The position numbers and the translations under genes were made by a program. A stretch of DNA of 64,000 bases from Tetradesmus obliquus (Eukaryota; Chlorophyta; Chlorophyceae; Sphaeropleales; Scenedesmaceae). Position 1 is the stretch's first letter. The number at the start of each line of letters is the position of its first letter. The DNA is taken from contig CP126191.1 in assembly GCA_030272155.1 (NCBI GenBank), positions 4,300,501-4,364,500 on the forward strand, in the 5' to 3' direction. The notes beneath the pieces were generated by a model. The model searched no databases. It was not told where the DNA came from and saw only the letters and a program-made list of their open reading frames with translations. Below, in pieces: positions 12,028 through 25,485 of the stretch.

Positions 12028-13102
12028 GCTGTGCTTATAGATTTGACGGACAATACTACACCAGTTTATTGGGGTGCTGCGACCTTGATGAAAAGCGTGC
12101 GGCATGCATATTTGTGCGATGTCCACAAATACTGCCGAGGACGACCACAGTCACGAGCACATCGCCCCTACATTTGACACTCTCATTATTATAGCAAGAA
12201 TTGATAAAACACAAGCAAGTTCAACGTTAAGTTTGAACCGTCAGCTGCTGAGGGTCACTTGCAACCCTGCAGACCCTGAACCCTTGCTCAACCCTCCCAT
12301 GCCCTAAGGCCCTGCATACCCCTGCTGTAGCTGCCAGCCACCTGCCTTTGTTGTTGCTTTACACTGGAATTCGTTCAGCTGTAGTGGAGACGTATTCAGT
12401 AAGCGTCATGTGCAGCAGGCCAGGAACCAGCACTTTAAATGTCCAACGTTTTGGCGTCTCGTCTTATACATGCACAAGCACCGTCCCTCATGGTCAAGGC
12501 AGCAATGAATGGCATGGTTACATGGAATGTAAACAGAGCAATTGGTGTGACAAGGAGATGGCTGTACAAAGCAGCAACACTGCAGCCTAGCTTGAAACAG
12601 ATACAACAGAGGGCGCAGACACAGGTAAGAAAAGCAAGCGACAGCAGAGTCACCTGGTGGACCAGAATGTGTTGATGCCCAACACCAATGCCCCGCATCA
12701 CTGCATAAATACAAATCATCAATAGGCCGTAGTAATAACGGATTACCAAAATTATTGCAAGTGCTGCCCAGCATCGTCATGGGCCCTATGAGCCGCACTG
12801 CGTGGCACGCCCAGACTGATGACTGGCCCTGAGCTCGACCACTGAACACCAGGCTCAACACAAGCAACTGCGCAGCAGCAACAGCTGCGACCTGACACAA
12901 CAACTGCAGCCGGACAACAATCCTTCCAGGCACAAGCCAGCCTCGCAACACACGACAGCATCACACAAGACGTACGGTGCAATATACACTATTGGACAAA
13001 TTGTCTGGCAAGCTGCAGCACACAACAATGAACAACCACAATGTTCATGTCCAACATGATAACGAGAAAGTTGCAGCCACATTCTGCAAATCACCCTCAA
13101 CC
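12028..13102. other. Intergenic region between two minus-strand genes
   Basis: Should hold the 3' UTR of the copper monooxygenase gene and the promoter of the methyltransferase gene. TTACA (minus-strand TGTAA) occurs at 12518-12522 and 12359-12363, both several hundred bases past the stop. Noticeably more AT-rich around 12040-12230. No ORF resembles a known protein. Confidence 0.5.
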
Positions 13103-16100
13103 TCAAGCCACCGGCTTGCTGCTGCACACCTCCCGATACGGCTTGCTGCCCTCTGCAGGATCAGCCGCCGGCAGCAGCACCCCATCTGACAGCAGCTTCA
13201 TCATCTGCGCTGCTACGTTACTGGTGCCGTTGCCGCTGTGCAGCGCGTCAGACAGCTGCTTGGGCATGCTTGCGCCGCAAACTGAAAATGGCCGGTTGCC
13301 AAAGCTGTAGCAGAGGCCCATGTCTTCCTGTGCTGGGTAGTAGCTGAGCCAGTGGAAGCACATCTCGTCTGCTGTGGCGGGGCCGGAGCGCGTCATGTTG
13401 CGCCGGCTGGTGCTGTCAAAGGTGCACTGCAGGTGGAAAGGAGCATGAAGGTGGCCGGGATGAGTGTTATCACATGGTTACAAGGAGAGACAAGAGCGCG
13501 GAAGTTCAGGCTAGCCAGCAGTGCTGGCAGCCTGGCTGATGGCGGCACCCTCAGCTGTACATGTGCACATGCAGCTGCGCAGGAGACAACCATTACCAGA
13601 CTGCCTACAATTGATAGAAGCATTGCTAGCTGCTGACCGCCAACACTGCACGCCAGAATCCTGCTATCATCTGGCAGGCAACGCAATTTCGTGGCGCTAT
13701 TTCGTGGTGTTTGAAGGACGACTGGCAAGGTCTGCAATAATGGTCGCACCTGCAGCGTGAGCGTGTCGCCAGGCAGCAGCGTGCGCGCCTCTGGGTTGAT
13801 TGGTGTGTTGCCCTGCAAGGCACGGCACATGAGGGTGCAGCGGCTGCCTGCTCAGCAATTTGCGCAACAGTGGATACCAATGCACATCAAGCTCTTTTAC
13901 AATGGCAACCATGACAGCCACAAACATACAGCTACAAACATACAGCAGGACCTGTCTGTCACTTGCCAGGCAAACATGCAGCCTTCTGGCTGGATTGTAC
14001 GACAGCTGTACATGACAACGTCACCACCACACCACATTGGAACAACAGCGCGCAGCAGTAGCCGCATGCCCCCTTTACGCACACACCTGGAACTCGTAGT
14101 CGTAGGAGCGCAGCTGCCCAATCGGACTAAGCTCAGTGCCGTTCCTGAAGCGGCGCGTGATGATGGACTTGCCTAGGCCATGCATGTGGAAGAAGCCATC
14201 AAGCAGCGTCAGCGGGCCCTTAAACCTGCACAAGGTGCACAAGTTACCATACAGGCGAGCATGGCGTGAGTGGCAGTAGTTGAACGTGCTATCTATCGCT
14301 GACCTTGCAGGCATGCAGCCAAGATGTACAGCTCAGGGTGTTAGCAGCAAGAATGAAAGCTTTATTGGAGAGGCATTGAACGGTTTTGCAGCAAGCGACA
14401 GGCGGTGTTGAGGAGGCACCAAATTAATTGACTGCAAACAAGTGCCTTGGCCGGCACAGCTATGGCTTCACTCACTTGGCGGTGCACTCGCTGGGGCACA
14501 CGCTGACGTTGGAGCGCAGCACCGCCTGGCCCGGCGGGATGTTGAGCACGGGTTGCTGCAGCGTGATGAGCCCGATGTCATGCGGCCGTAGCACGTCAGT
14601 GTAGTACACGCGCAGCCCACTGCCCTTGTCTTTCTGGCCTGCAGGGGCAGCAGCAGCAGGTCGGCAGCAAGGCAGCAGTGACACGTCGTAGCTGCGTTGC
14701 TGCTGTGTAGCGTAACGCAGCCACCTGCTAGAACACAAGATCACTGTGCTGAGTGTCCTTGCTGCCAAAATTCGAATCCATGTGATAGCTGGCAGGTGCA
14801 ACCTGCACATAATTGTTCACGTGTGCATCACCCATCGTCCAACCCCAATCATGCCACACAAATCACCAACAGCCCCGCCAATGTCCTGGGAGCCGCCATA
14901 AGCATATGGCAAGATCAAACCGCTCAAGTTTAACACCACTACTAGCAGGGTGTTCAGCACCACTCAACGGCCAGCCCATCGAGGTTGTGATCAATTTCTC
15001 CCAACTGCCTTGTGCAGCAGCTGCCGCCACAGCAGCAGGGTGTTGAACAGCCACTCACCGGTCAGCCCCTCGGGGTTGTTGTAGTGCAGCTCCAGGGCCA
15101 GGTACTGGGAGCCTGGGGTGCCCATGGGTAGGCCTGCTGACTGGGGCGCATCGTAGGCTGTTGTGTTTGGGGCCACCAGCTGCAGCAGGTGCAGCAGGCA
15201 GAGCGGAGCCAGCAGAGACACGAGATCGTAAGTGCACATGCACATGCAGACGCAACACGGAAAGGTGATGAGAACTGCAGATGCCGGTAAGGGGAAGCAG
15301 GGGAAAAACCAGGAGCCATATGCATGAGCTGCCATGCGTGCATGCACTGTTAGCAAGTGCTGCATTGCCAATCTGTTGCAGCTGGGCGACTGATTAGAAG
15401 CCGTCAAGCTTACCATGTAGAACTGCTCACACTGCATGTCGTGCTTGAACCTGCGGACAAGCCAGAGCAAACAGAAATGAGAAAGATGCCAGTGAACTTG
15501 AAGAGAGCCCAGTCCAGCACATGAGATGTAACAGTGCCCTCGTGCTTGCTATGGTCATTGTCCACTGTTGCAAGCAGTAGCGCTGTAACTAGTAGCTGCT
15601 GTTGACAATGGTCAAACTGCAGCAGCCTGCACGGCGAGGCACCCACATATCTCCATCAGCCAAGGGTGGCAATAGTCAACCAAAAAATCAACTTAGCAGC
15701 AGCACCATCTCCACCATCATCAGCGCACCTGTCAAACGGCCCCAAACTCTTCATCGCCTTGACGGCTGCTGCTGCTTTGGCATCACACGAGTAGGCCACT
15801 CCATGGTGCAGCAGTTGCGAGTTGGTAATGGGCTCGTAACGCAGGATGTGGTACTTCCTGCAGCAGCAGCAGCAGCAAAGCAGCCGGTTATGGTTGTCAG
15901 CGTTCACACATACATGCTGCAACCTGTTCTTAGTAAAGCATGATGTTTGCCCTGTGGCTGCTCAATCACTGCAAGCACAGTCACCCTGGTGCACCATTGC
16001 CCGCACTGCTGAAGCGCTGGCAGCAGCGCAGCTTCGCTGCACACGACTGCAAACCAGCAGCCAGCAATCGCACGTACGATGTATACATGGCAGACAACTC

Positions 16101-17559
16101 GCTGAAAGGGCGCCCTCATCTGCTGCAGCAGCATGAGTTGATGCCTGCTGCCCAAGCACTGAGAAGGGCTGGCCCTGCCATGCCTCAGCGCGGCACACCC
16201 ATACTAGCACTGCTACAGCAGCACCTGCGGCGCCATGCGCCGCTGCTTGTTCAAGCATTGAGCTGCCGCGACACCCCGCGCCTCACTTGTTGCTGGGAAG
16301 CTTGAAGTACTGCACAAAGTAGGTGGTGGTGTACTCAGGGATCGTCACAGGGTAGGTCAGCTCAAGCACCTTCACGCCAGCAGGCAGCCCAGCAGCAGCA
16401 CCGCCAGCAGCAGCAGCAGCAGCATTACTGCTAGTAGCAGCAGGGCCACTGGCAGCTGTCACAGACAGCGGCTCCTTCTTTTGCTGCTGCTGCTGCTGCA
16501 GAGGCTGGTCCAGGAATGACACCAGGCTGCTGCCCCTGTTGACTGTGCCGTGGTAGCCCCAGGATGCTCCATACGCCCACAGCACATGGATTGGGGTAGA
16601 TGGCAGTGGCAGGTCCTGTGCATCACAAGGTGCCACGTGGCGCTGCCAGGCTGCGATCAGGCCGCTGTTGCTGGTTGAGGAGAAGCCCAGCAGCTTGGTG
16701 TCCTGCTGCTTGTCAGCCACTGGCCGCACAAAGCCTGGGGCGTACGCGTCAACCAGCCGCCAGCCGGGGGCAGCTGCGGTGCCTGAGGTGGTGGCGTTCA
16801 GGATGAACATGTCTGCAGAGGAAAAAGTCGGCAAATCAAGAAGTGTTGTCGTTACCTGTCGAAATGGGACGCATTAGCTGCATTGTTGTGTTTATACAGC
16901 ACAAGCCCTGCCATGCGCACCGCTGCGCCATGGCCAGTGTGCCCTGCTGCAGTGCAGCTGCATTGCGGAGCCCTTTTCAAACTGGCCCTTTGCGACACAA
17001 TGCGACCGGGGTTATACAAGCATAACCACACAAACACAAAGTATGTGCTACGGTACAGCGCTGCTGCTGCTGCTGCTGCCGCTGCTGTTGCGCACCTGCC
17101 CCTTTCATGCTGCCCAGCTCTGACAAGCCCACCCCCAGGTAGGCTGTCTTGGGGGGCAGCTGCGCCTGGATGGCAAACGTGGCGATGTCTCCTTTCACGC
17201 CATAGCGCAGCACAATGGCATCGCTCAGCTGCACACAGCCTGCATTGCAGGCAGCAGGTGGGAGCACAGCAGGTTGAAGCACAGCAGTTGCCAACAGCCT
17301 ACCCCATTGCTTCTGTGACGGATGGCATGGATGCAGCTGCGTGGTCTATTACTTGACAAGCACCATTTGCTTATGATTAACTGAAGAGCTGGGCTGCATG
17401 TGCTGTTGTTGCATATTGCCCACCTTGCAGCTGCTCAGGCTGCAGGCGCAGCTGTGCTGTCAGGGCTGCCTGTGCACTGGCACACGTTGGCAGCGCTGCT
17501 GCATTCGCGTAGCCCTGGAGCAAGAATAGAAGCAGCGAAACCGCCAGCAAATGCGGCAT
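13103..17559 (-). CDS. Secreted DOMON plus copper type II ascorbate-dependent monooxygenase (dopamine beta-hydroxylase-like)
   Basis: Ten minus-strand exons: 17559-17424, 17239-17096, 16812-16287, 15857-15729, 15450-15414, 15179-15059, 14638-14476, 14225-14087, 13812-13750, 13426-13103; 593 residues. A clear signal peptide (MPHLLAVSLLLFLLQGYANA) is followed by a DOMON domain (VLRYGVKGDIATFAIQAQLP, LGVGLSELGSMKGADMFI; ~50-200). The copper monooxygenase N-domain has LLHHGVAYSC (H286, H287; CuA/CuH site) and LELHYNNP (H356). The C-domain has FFHMHGLGK (H432, H434; CuB/CuM) and DEMCF with the Met ligand M508 before YYPA. All copper ligands I can place are present, so it is probably active. The family hydroxylates a C-H bond using O2 and ascorbate in the secretory lumen or outside the cell; the substrate is unknown. 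A Gln-run and an Ala-rich linker (CTG repeats) sit between DOMON and catalytic parts. Confidence 0.92.
16478..16498. repeat. CTG repeat encoding a Gln run in the copper monooxygenase
   Basis: Seven CTG-type units inside exon 3, read on the minus strand as consecutive Gln codons in the linker between the DOMON and catalytic domains. Confidence 0.85.
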
Positions 17560-17827
17560 CGGAGCTGCTGCTGGTGAAGGCAAGGTCCTGACCACCACTG
17601 CTGCTGTTGTTGCTATCGTTGTGCAGCGGTCTTCATTTGGCAGTCAGCATCCATGCTCATCATGGTACACCGGTGTGTTCCGCTTCTTCACATGGCCTCC
17701 GGGAATCTTGGCAAATGATCTTGCGTAATGAAACGGGTTACGCACGGGGGAAGTGTGAACGCCGGGAGTTGCGGGACGTTCGTCTATGAAGTGGCAGCAC
17801 CTCTGCTCTCCATTGTAAAGCGCTATA

Positions 17828-19344
<1,517 letters not shown>

Positions 19345-20616
19345 CAACACCAGCAGTAACAGCAGCAGATCCACCACCAACAGGCCGAGCAGCAGTTGTA
19401 CCCGGACAAATAGAATGAGGACGGAGACTGTGGCCTTCCGGCCAGCGTTATTTTTCGTGTTACACCGGCTCTTCCGACTCAAATTGCTATAAATTCATAG
19501 AGGATGGGACGGTGACCGCGTGTGTCATACACTCCATAGCTTGGTCCAGTAATATAGCTGAACTCTGAGCGCGCGAGGCGCAGGCATTGCAGAGCGTCGT
19601 GGAGCAGTGACAGTCTCTGAATACATCGATTCAGGCCAAATACGCTGCCTCGTAATCTTTTCAACAATTTATTTCAGCAGAATTGCAAATTACGACGTCT
19701 CGTTCCGCCTCTTCACTAAATTCACAGGCTTCTGGTGTTTTGGGTTGTGGGTTTTGACTTTGCCAGAGTGTGCAGGCAGGTGTTGCCCCATAGCACGTCA
19801 CACAAATATACTTTTCAATGTACTTGAAGGTAATGAGGTGCCTCGTAGGGGCTGGGAGGGGTGGGTGGGTGGTCGGATGGCTTCATACAAGGCAACACTG
19901 TCACAGTTAAACTGTGACAGTAGCTCAGCACTTGCACCCATGCGTGCATGCGCATACAAGAAAAGAAACGATCGTCCGGGATGCGGAGTGGAAGACTCCC
20001 TAATTTGGCACAGCAGCGAGCACGGGAGCAGAAGCATGCCCACTTGTCACTTTTTGTCCAGGGTAACTAGTGACACGTCACGAGTGACATTGTTGTCCGA
20101 ATGCATACAAATATTGTTTTGTGAATAGTGTCGACATTGGCGAGGACGCTGGCGACGTCCTCTTGCTTGCCAACGATCGACAAGCAGTTGCAAGTGCCAA
20201 CGACCGCGGAGCACTTGCGGAACACGGACAGTATACAAGGTAAGCATTGTTGACTTTACCAACGCTTTTGTAGCTAAAATGACGGCGTCCTTGATGTGCA
20301 GGCAGCAGGAGCCAATGAGAGGCAGACCTGGCACAGCTGAGTTGATGCCTTTCCCAATGCTCAATGTGTTCCTGCACAGAGCTCCACGCAGCTGCTTTTA
20401 AAACCATTATCCTACAACCACATGCGTATTTGATGGTATGAATGGCACTCATAGCACGGTGCACGGCTGTTCCAGCAAGCGCAGGCATATGCCAGACTGG
20501 CAGACTGCCCCAGGCGTTTGCACAAGCTCTGGCACTGATGCAACGCTGCTGATCGGCCCTTGTACACAACCCAACATTTGCCTTGAAATTGCAACTGCGT
20601 TCTTCTGCTGCTGCAG
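19345..20616. other. Intergenic region with AT-rich core and candidate 5' UTR exon of the GH5 gene
   Basis: The 19430-20110 part is AT-rich and contains a perfect inverted repeat at 19897-19921. At ~20129-20239 an open stretch ends in a good donor (CAAG then GTAAGC); no frame in it has an ATG that joins the GH5 frame, so it may be a non-coding 5' exon. A plus-strand ORF at 19607-20128 (173 codons) has no recognisable features. Confidence 0.45.
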
Positions 20617-20897
20617 ATGTCTGGCGCTGACTTTGAGCTGCGTGTGCAGGACGGCGGCATCTACTGGGGCAGCGAGCGTGTCAGCATCAAGGGCGTCAAC
20701 TGGTTCGGCTTTGAGACAGCAGACTTCGCACTGCACGGCCTCTGGTGAGCTGTTGTTTCTGTGCAATCTAGTGGTGACATCGCATGCAACGCATTGTTGT
20801 GACATGCAGCACACTCTGCCACGCATGCAGCAGCAGGCACAGTCTTGCTGCAGCACTGCTTTCCCTGTCTGAATGAACCATATTGATGTTGGATGGC

Positions 20898-20938
<41 letters not shown>

Positions 20939-21442
20939 CTGTTGCTGCTGCTGCTGCGGCGGCGGCTGCAGGTGCACCAACATGCTGCAGCTGCTGGACT
21001 TCACCGCGCAGCACTTCAACGCCATCCGGCTGCCCTTCAGCTGCGAGCTGTCACTCAACATGGACGCCCGGCGGCCCGGCAACATTGACTATGCTGCAAA
21101 CCCTGAGCTGCAGGGGCTCACCACAGGCCAGGTGGTGGACAGGTGGGCAGCAAGCTGCGTTAGCCTTAGTCTTCTCAGGCTTTTCGCGTGCTGGAATCGG
21201 TGTCAGAGGCCATCATGACAACACAGCAGCAGCATTAGTGGCTGAAGGAGGACGACGGGAGTATTCAAGAAAGTGCAGCTGTTAGACAGGCCGGCAGGAA
21301 CACAGCAAACCAAGGCAGCAGCGACAGCAATGCATCGACTTTTGCTGACACTGCTAGCAGCAGATGCCAGCAGTGATTTGCGCTTGCGCTGTGCTTGCCA
21401 CCACCCTCACCAGCCGCACTGCTGCTGCTGCTGCTGCTGTTG

Positions 21443-21488
<46 letters not shown>

Positions 21489-22874
21489 GCCAGGTTTATC
21501 CAGGAGTGTGCGCGGCGCGGGCTGCTGGTGCTGCTGGACATGCACCGCCTGGCTGCTGCTCAGGACATCCCTGAGCTGTGGTACAGCGCGGAGTACCCGG
21601 AGTCAGCGGTGCTGCAGGGCTGGAAGACCATGGTGCTCAGGTGGGAGGGGCTGCCTAGCCAACAGCGCTGGCTGCTGCTGTACATTGCGTTGTGTTGACA
21701 GATTGCAGCGGGTCATGGGGTGTGGGGGTGCGGCAGGGCTGGGTGATGTCAGTGTGGGCGCAGGTGCAGCCACACTGCCGTGCTATTGAAGAAAGATGCA
21801 CGTGGTTGTGCGTTGCGCTGCGAGCAGGGCTGACATGAGGCGCAGGGGCACTCGCAGCAACCATTTAACGTGAGCACACCTGGGCGGTATGCCTTGCCCG
21901 CAATGCTTGCGACATCATTTGCGTAGCCAGCGGGCAGCTGGCTCAACTGCAGAATTCCGCTTTATCCAGTCGACTGCCGCGCTGCCTGCTGGCATGCGGC
22001 TCCACCCGGCAGGTACAAGGACTGCTGGAATGTGTTTGCCGCCGACCTCAACAACGAGCCGCACGGCTGCGCCAGCTGGGGCGACGGCAACCTGCGCACC
22101 GACTGGCAGCTGGCTGCGGCACGCATTGGGGCTGTCATCCTGGAGGCCAACCCCAGGCTGCTCATCTTTGTGGAGGGCGTGGAGCGCAACGGCTGCGTGC
22201 AGCCCTGCGAGAACTGCTGGTGGGGAGGGCACATCGCCGGCGCTGCCAAGGTGTGCGGCGACCGCTTGTTTTGATACTGTGTTTTTTGACTGGCTATGCG
22301 TAGACAGACGTGCAGTTCACATAGTTTGTTGTTGTTGACTTGGTCTTGAACGTTACGTGCAGCAATTCTGAGAGAATGGCTGGTGGGGCAGGCACGTGGC
22401 CGGCGCGGCAAAAGTGAGCGGCGGCGGCGGTGGTGTGCGCAGGCACTTGATCAACGCGCAGCGGTTTGCGCAGGCTAGATTGAGATCTTTTGTTTGATGC
22501 TGGATTCAGGCAAGAAGAGCACACCTGGTACTGCAGCACGCAGGCAACAACAGAAAATTGGTTCTGTTACCTTGCTACCCTTTTTCAGCATGCTGCACTT
22601 GCCTGCTACACTTGCCTCACTGTGCTGCTGCAGGCGCCCGTAACCCTGCCTGTTGAGGGCAAGCTGGTGTACTCGCCTCATGTGTATGGGCCTGACGTGT
22701 TTGGCCAGCCCTACTTCAGCGACCCCTCCTTCCCCGACAACATGCCAGACATCTGGAGCAAGCACTTCGGGTGGGTGGAGGGTGTGGCAGGCAGCTTGTG
22801 TGGAGGTGTGCGCGTGAGCATGCCGTGATTGTCAGCGGGCTGGCAGGGTTCACTGTGTTGCACATAGCAAGTTT

Positions 22875-22905
<31 letters not shown>

Positions 22906-24377
22906 GGCTGCTGCCTGTGCTTCTTGTGGCTGTGTGGCTGGTGGCTGTGTATGCAGCAGCGTCAATGGTGCCGTACATGCCTGCTAGATCAGCAGCAGCA
23001 GCACCATGCTTGTCACGCTGCTCCACCAGCCACACACTCCAGCCTGCTCATGGCCCTCTGCGCTGACTGGCTGCCGCAGCTTCATCAAGCAGGAGGGCCA
23101 CGGGCCGGCCATCTGCCCCGGGGAGTGGGGCGGCTGGGCCAAGGAGGGCGGCAGTGACGCAGCCTGGCAGGTGAAGCTGGCGGATTGGTTTGTGGAGCAC
23201 GGCATCACCGACTCCTTCTACTGGTGCCTCAACCCCAACAGCGGCGACACGGTGAGGCCTCACAGCACCGCATGGAAGAACCCTGGCACGTCGGCCCGCC
23301 TGAACTGCGTTACATCCTGCAAGCCGGGCTGCGCATGAGGCGCTGTGAACAGGTTGGACTCCAGGCAGTTCTTGCTGCCAGCCTTTTGCGCATCAAGCTG
23401 CCCAGGTTTCAGGTGTTTAAACCTGCGGTTTAGTTTTGACCGGCGTGTAATGGTGATGCTGCTGCTGCTGCCTGCTGCGCCTGCTGCTGCAGGGCGGCAT
23501 CCTGCAGGAGGACTGGGCCACCCCCCACCAGCACAAGCTGGACATTGTGGCGCGCGCACACCCCAACCCCACAAAATGGCCGCAGGATGAGGTCACACCA
23601 GCAGCACCAGCGCCAGAGGACTGCCAGGTTGAATCAACCGTCGATCCGGCAGCTTTTGGCGGCGCCCCTGCTGCGTGTGCTGCTCAGCCAGCAGCAGCAG
23701 GGGCTGAGCCAGCGGCACCGGTGGCAGCAGCAGTGCCAGCAGCGCCCCTCAGTGCCGGAGAAGTTGAGGCAAGTTTCATATGTGCATGTTGCTGCTTTCA
23801 TTCCGTGCTGCATCCATGGGGGAAGGCGCTGCTAGGTTGATGTCAGCATGCAGCCACGCGAAATCGGTAACTGGCGATGTGTTGAGCCTACGCCAGTTGC
23901 GTGCCGACTGCTTGCACAAATGCACGATGTGCTGCACTGAACGCATGACGTGCAGCTGCGGAAGTGTTGCCAACCACACGGCGGCTTGGCACGTGAGCCC
24001 TGGAACCTACACCACACACACAGTCATGCCCGCATGCCGCACTGCGCTGACTTCGTTCCTTGTGCTTTTCTACATTTGCCCATGTGCAGGTGACGGAGGT
24101 GAACGCGTGGGACGAGGGGGCTGTGCGCTGCTTCCAGCTGGAGGCCAAGGTGACCAACACAGGACCAGGCCCAGCCAGCAGCATGCGGCTGCGGGTGGCG
24201 GCTGCCGGGGAGCTGCAGAAGGCCTGGAACGCGACGCAGCTGCCTGACGAGGGCGGCTGCTGGGTGTTTGACTTCCCTGACTGGGTGGGGCCGTCCGGCG
24301 GGCTTGCTGTTGGAGCGAATGTGGTGGTGGGGCTGATTGTGAAGGGGGAGAAGCCCACGGAGTTTGCTGTGGTGTGA
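20617..24377 (+). CDS. Glycoside hydrolase family 5 (cellulase-like) with C-terminal cellulose-binding-like beta-sandwich
   Basis: Eight exons: 20617-20744, 20972-21142, 21494-21640, 22013-22250, 22634-22770, 23080-23251, 23493-23768, 24090-24377; 518 residues, in frame. The GH5 barrel opens with VSIKGVNWFGFET, then FNAIRLPFSCELS, LLVLLDMHRL, the acid/base motif DLNNEPHG (E164), LVYSPHVYGPDV, and the nucleophile motif CPGEWGGW (E289). FYWCLNPNSGDT and GGILQEDW close it. GH5 members of this kind hydrolyse beta-1,4-glucans. After a Pro/Ala-rich linker, ~95 residues (VTEVNAWDE through PTEFAVV) look like an immunoglobulin-fold binding module of CBM2/CBM49 type (inferred). The intron after 23768 uses a GC donor. 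The ATG directly follows a CTGCAG acceptor, so either a 5' UTR intron precedes it or a signal-peptide exon upstream is missed; no signal peptide is seen. Confidence 0.88.
20896..20971. repeat. CTG/TTG repeat forming the 3' end of GH5 intron 1
   Basis: About 25 consecutive CTG, TTG or CGG-type triplets run straight into the CAG acceptor of exon 2, replacing a normal polypyrimidine tract. Confidence 0.9.
21421..21487. repeat. CTG repeat forming the 3' end of GH5 intron 2
   Basis: About 22 CTG units with one TTG and one ATG interruption, ending a few bases before the CGCCAG acceptor of exon 3. Confidence 0.9.
22877..22913. repeat. CTG repeat inside GH5 intron 5
   Basis: Around twelve CTG-type units in the middle of an intron, not at a splice site. 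Confidence 0.85.
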
Positions 24378-25485
24378 GGGTACTGCAGCTGGTAACTGCG
24401 CAGGGCTGCAAGATACAAGTGTTACGCATGAGAAGCAGACAAGCCATTAGGGACGCTGCCGTGTATACCGTCTGCCACGTTACAGCAGCCTTCGACCGTT
24501 GCAGACCAAGCGGACGTTATGAATGAATTGAGATGTATGCAGGCAGCTTGCGACTCGCGGTGGGACGTGTGCTTGTCACATGTGAGCAGCACAATGTACA
24601 CTCCTCCACTGGATGTCGGACGTCAAGCACTACCACCGTGCTTCCAGTAGAAGACGTTCTGCTTTTTACCTGTCAAGCAAACTGTGTTCACATGCCTATG
24701 CAAGCTTTGTACAAGCTTGTAAGTCCGGCCCCAGGCATCCACGTGCTGCTCCTCATGTCACATCACAGCCAAGTTGGCCGGCGCCACTGCTTGTGCTAGC
24801 TCAGCGCTGACTCACCCATGATGTGTTGAATGCTGGATTGCCTGCATGCGTTCATGGCCGAGCACCAACTTCGCTGAACAATGTGTGTACAGCGATCTGT
24901 GTGCAGCGCTCTTCAGTGGACGGGTGACGCACAGCGGTTGATGAAAACACACAGGTGCGCGATCCTCGGTTGACTCCCTGTACGATATTTGTCATATAGA
25001 GTCACGCTGCCCTTTGTGCAAATACCGTGTATGTATCGGCGACTGTGCAGATGACGCACATGCCGCATCTGCGTCATCTGCAGATGACAGCAGCTGCTGT
25101 GCGTCATCCATTGTTCGTTGCGGCATCCAATCCCCGTGTTGCTCACCATGAGCTTCATTGTGCTTCTCATGATAATAAGTACACCGATTTCACTGTTTCT
25201 CACTGTTGTTAGTGTTTCTCAGTGTTCGCTCAGTGTTCCACGACGCTGAGAAGGTGATCACTGGGATGTTCACACCAAACCCGGCACATGTACACACGTA
25301 CTTGATATGCTGCCAGCGCAGGTTTCAGTCGCAGAAATAAACTCATACATGTCCTGAATAGCTGTACGCAGCACAGTGAGGGGCGTTGTTGCCACTGGAA
25401 GCCTGAGCAGGGAGAGCATTGTGACAGCTGGTGACACACGAGGCTGGCCATCTGTTGATTGCAACACCAAGTAGGCCGTGGAACC
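24378..25485. other. Intergenic region between GH5 and the cysteine-rich protein gene
   Basis: Should contain the GH5 3' UTR (a TGTAA is at 24717-24721) and the promoter of the next gene. It holds an 11-bp perfect stem at 25048-25080. ORFs are under 100 codons and unremarkable. Confidence 0.5.
24717..24721 (+). terminator. Candidate TGTAA poly(A) signal of the GH5 gene
   Basis: TGTAA 340 bases past the stop codon, first such motif noted downstream. Motif only. Confidence 0.3.

Noticed and set aside
20883..21285. Plus-strand ORFs with poly-Leu, poly-Cys or poly-Ala starts
   Set aside because: They are frames through the CTG repeat of GH5 intron 1; only the part from 20972 in the GH5 frame is coding.
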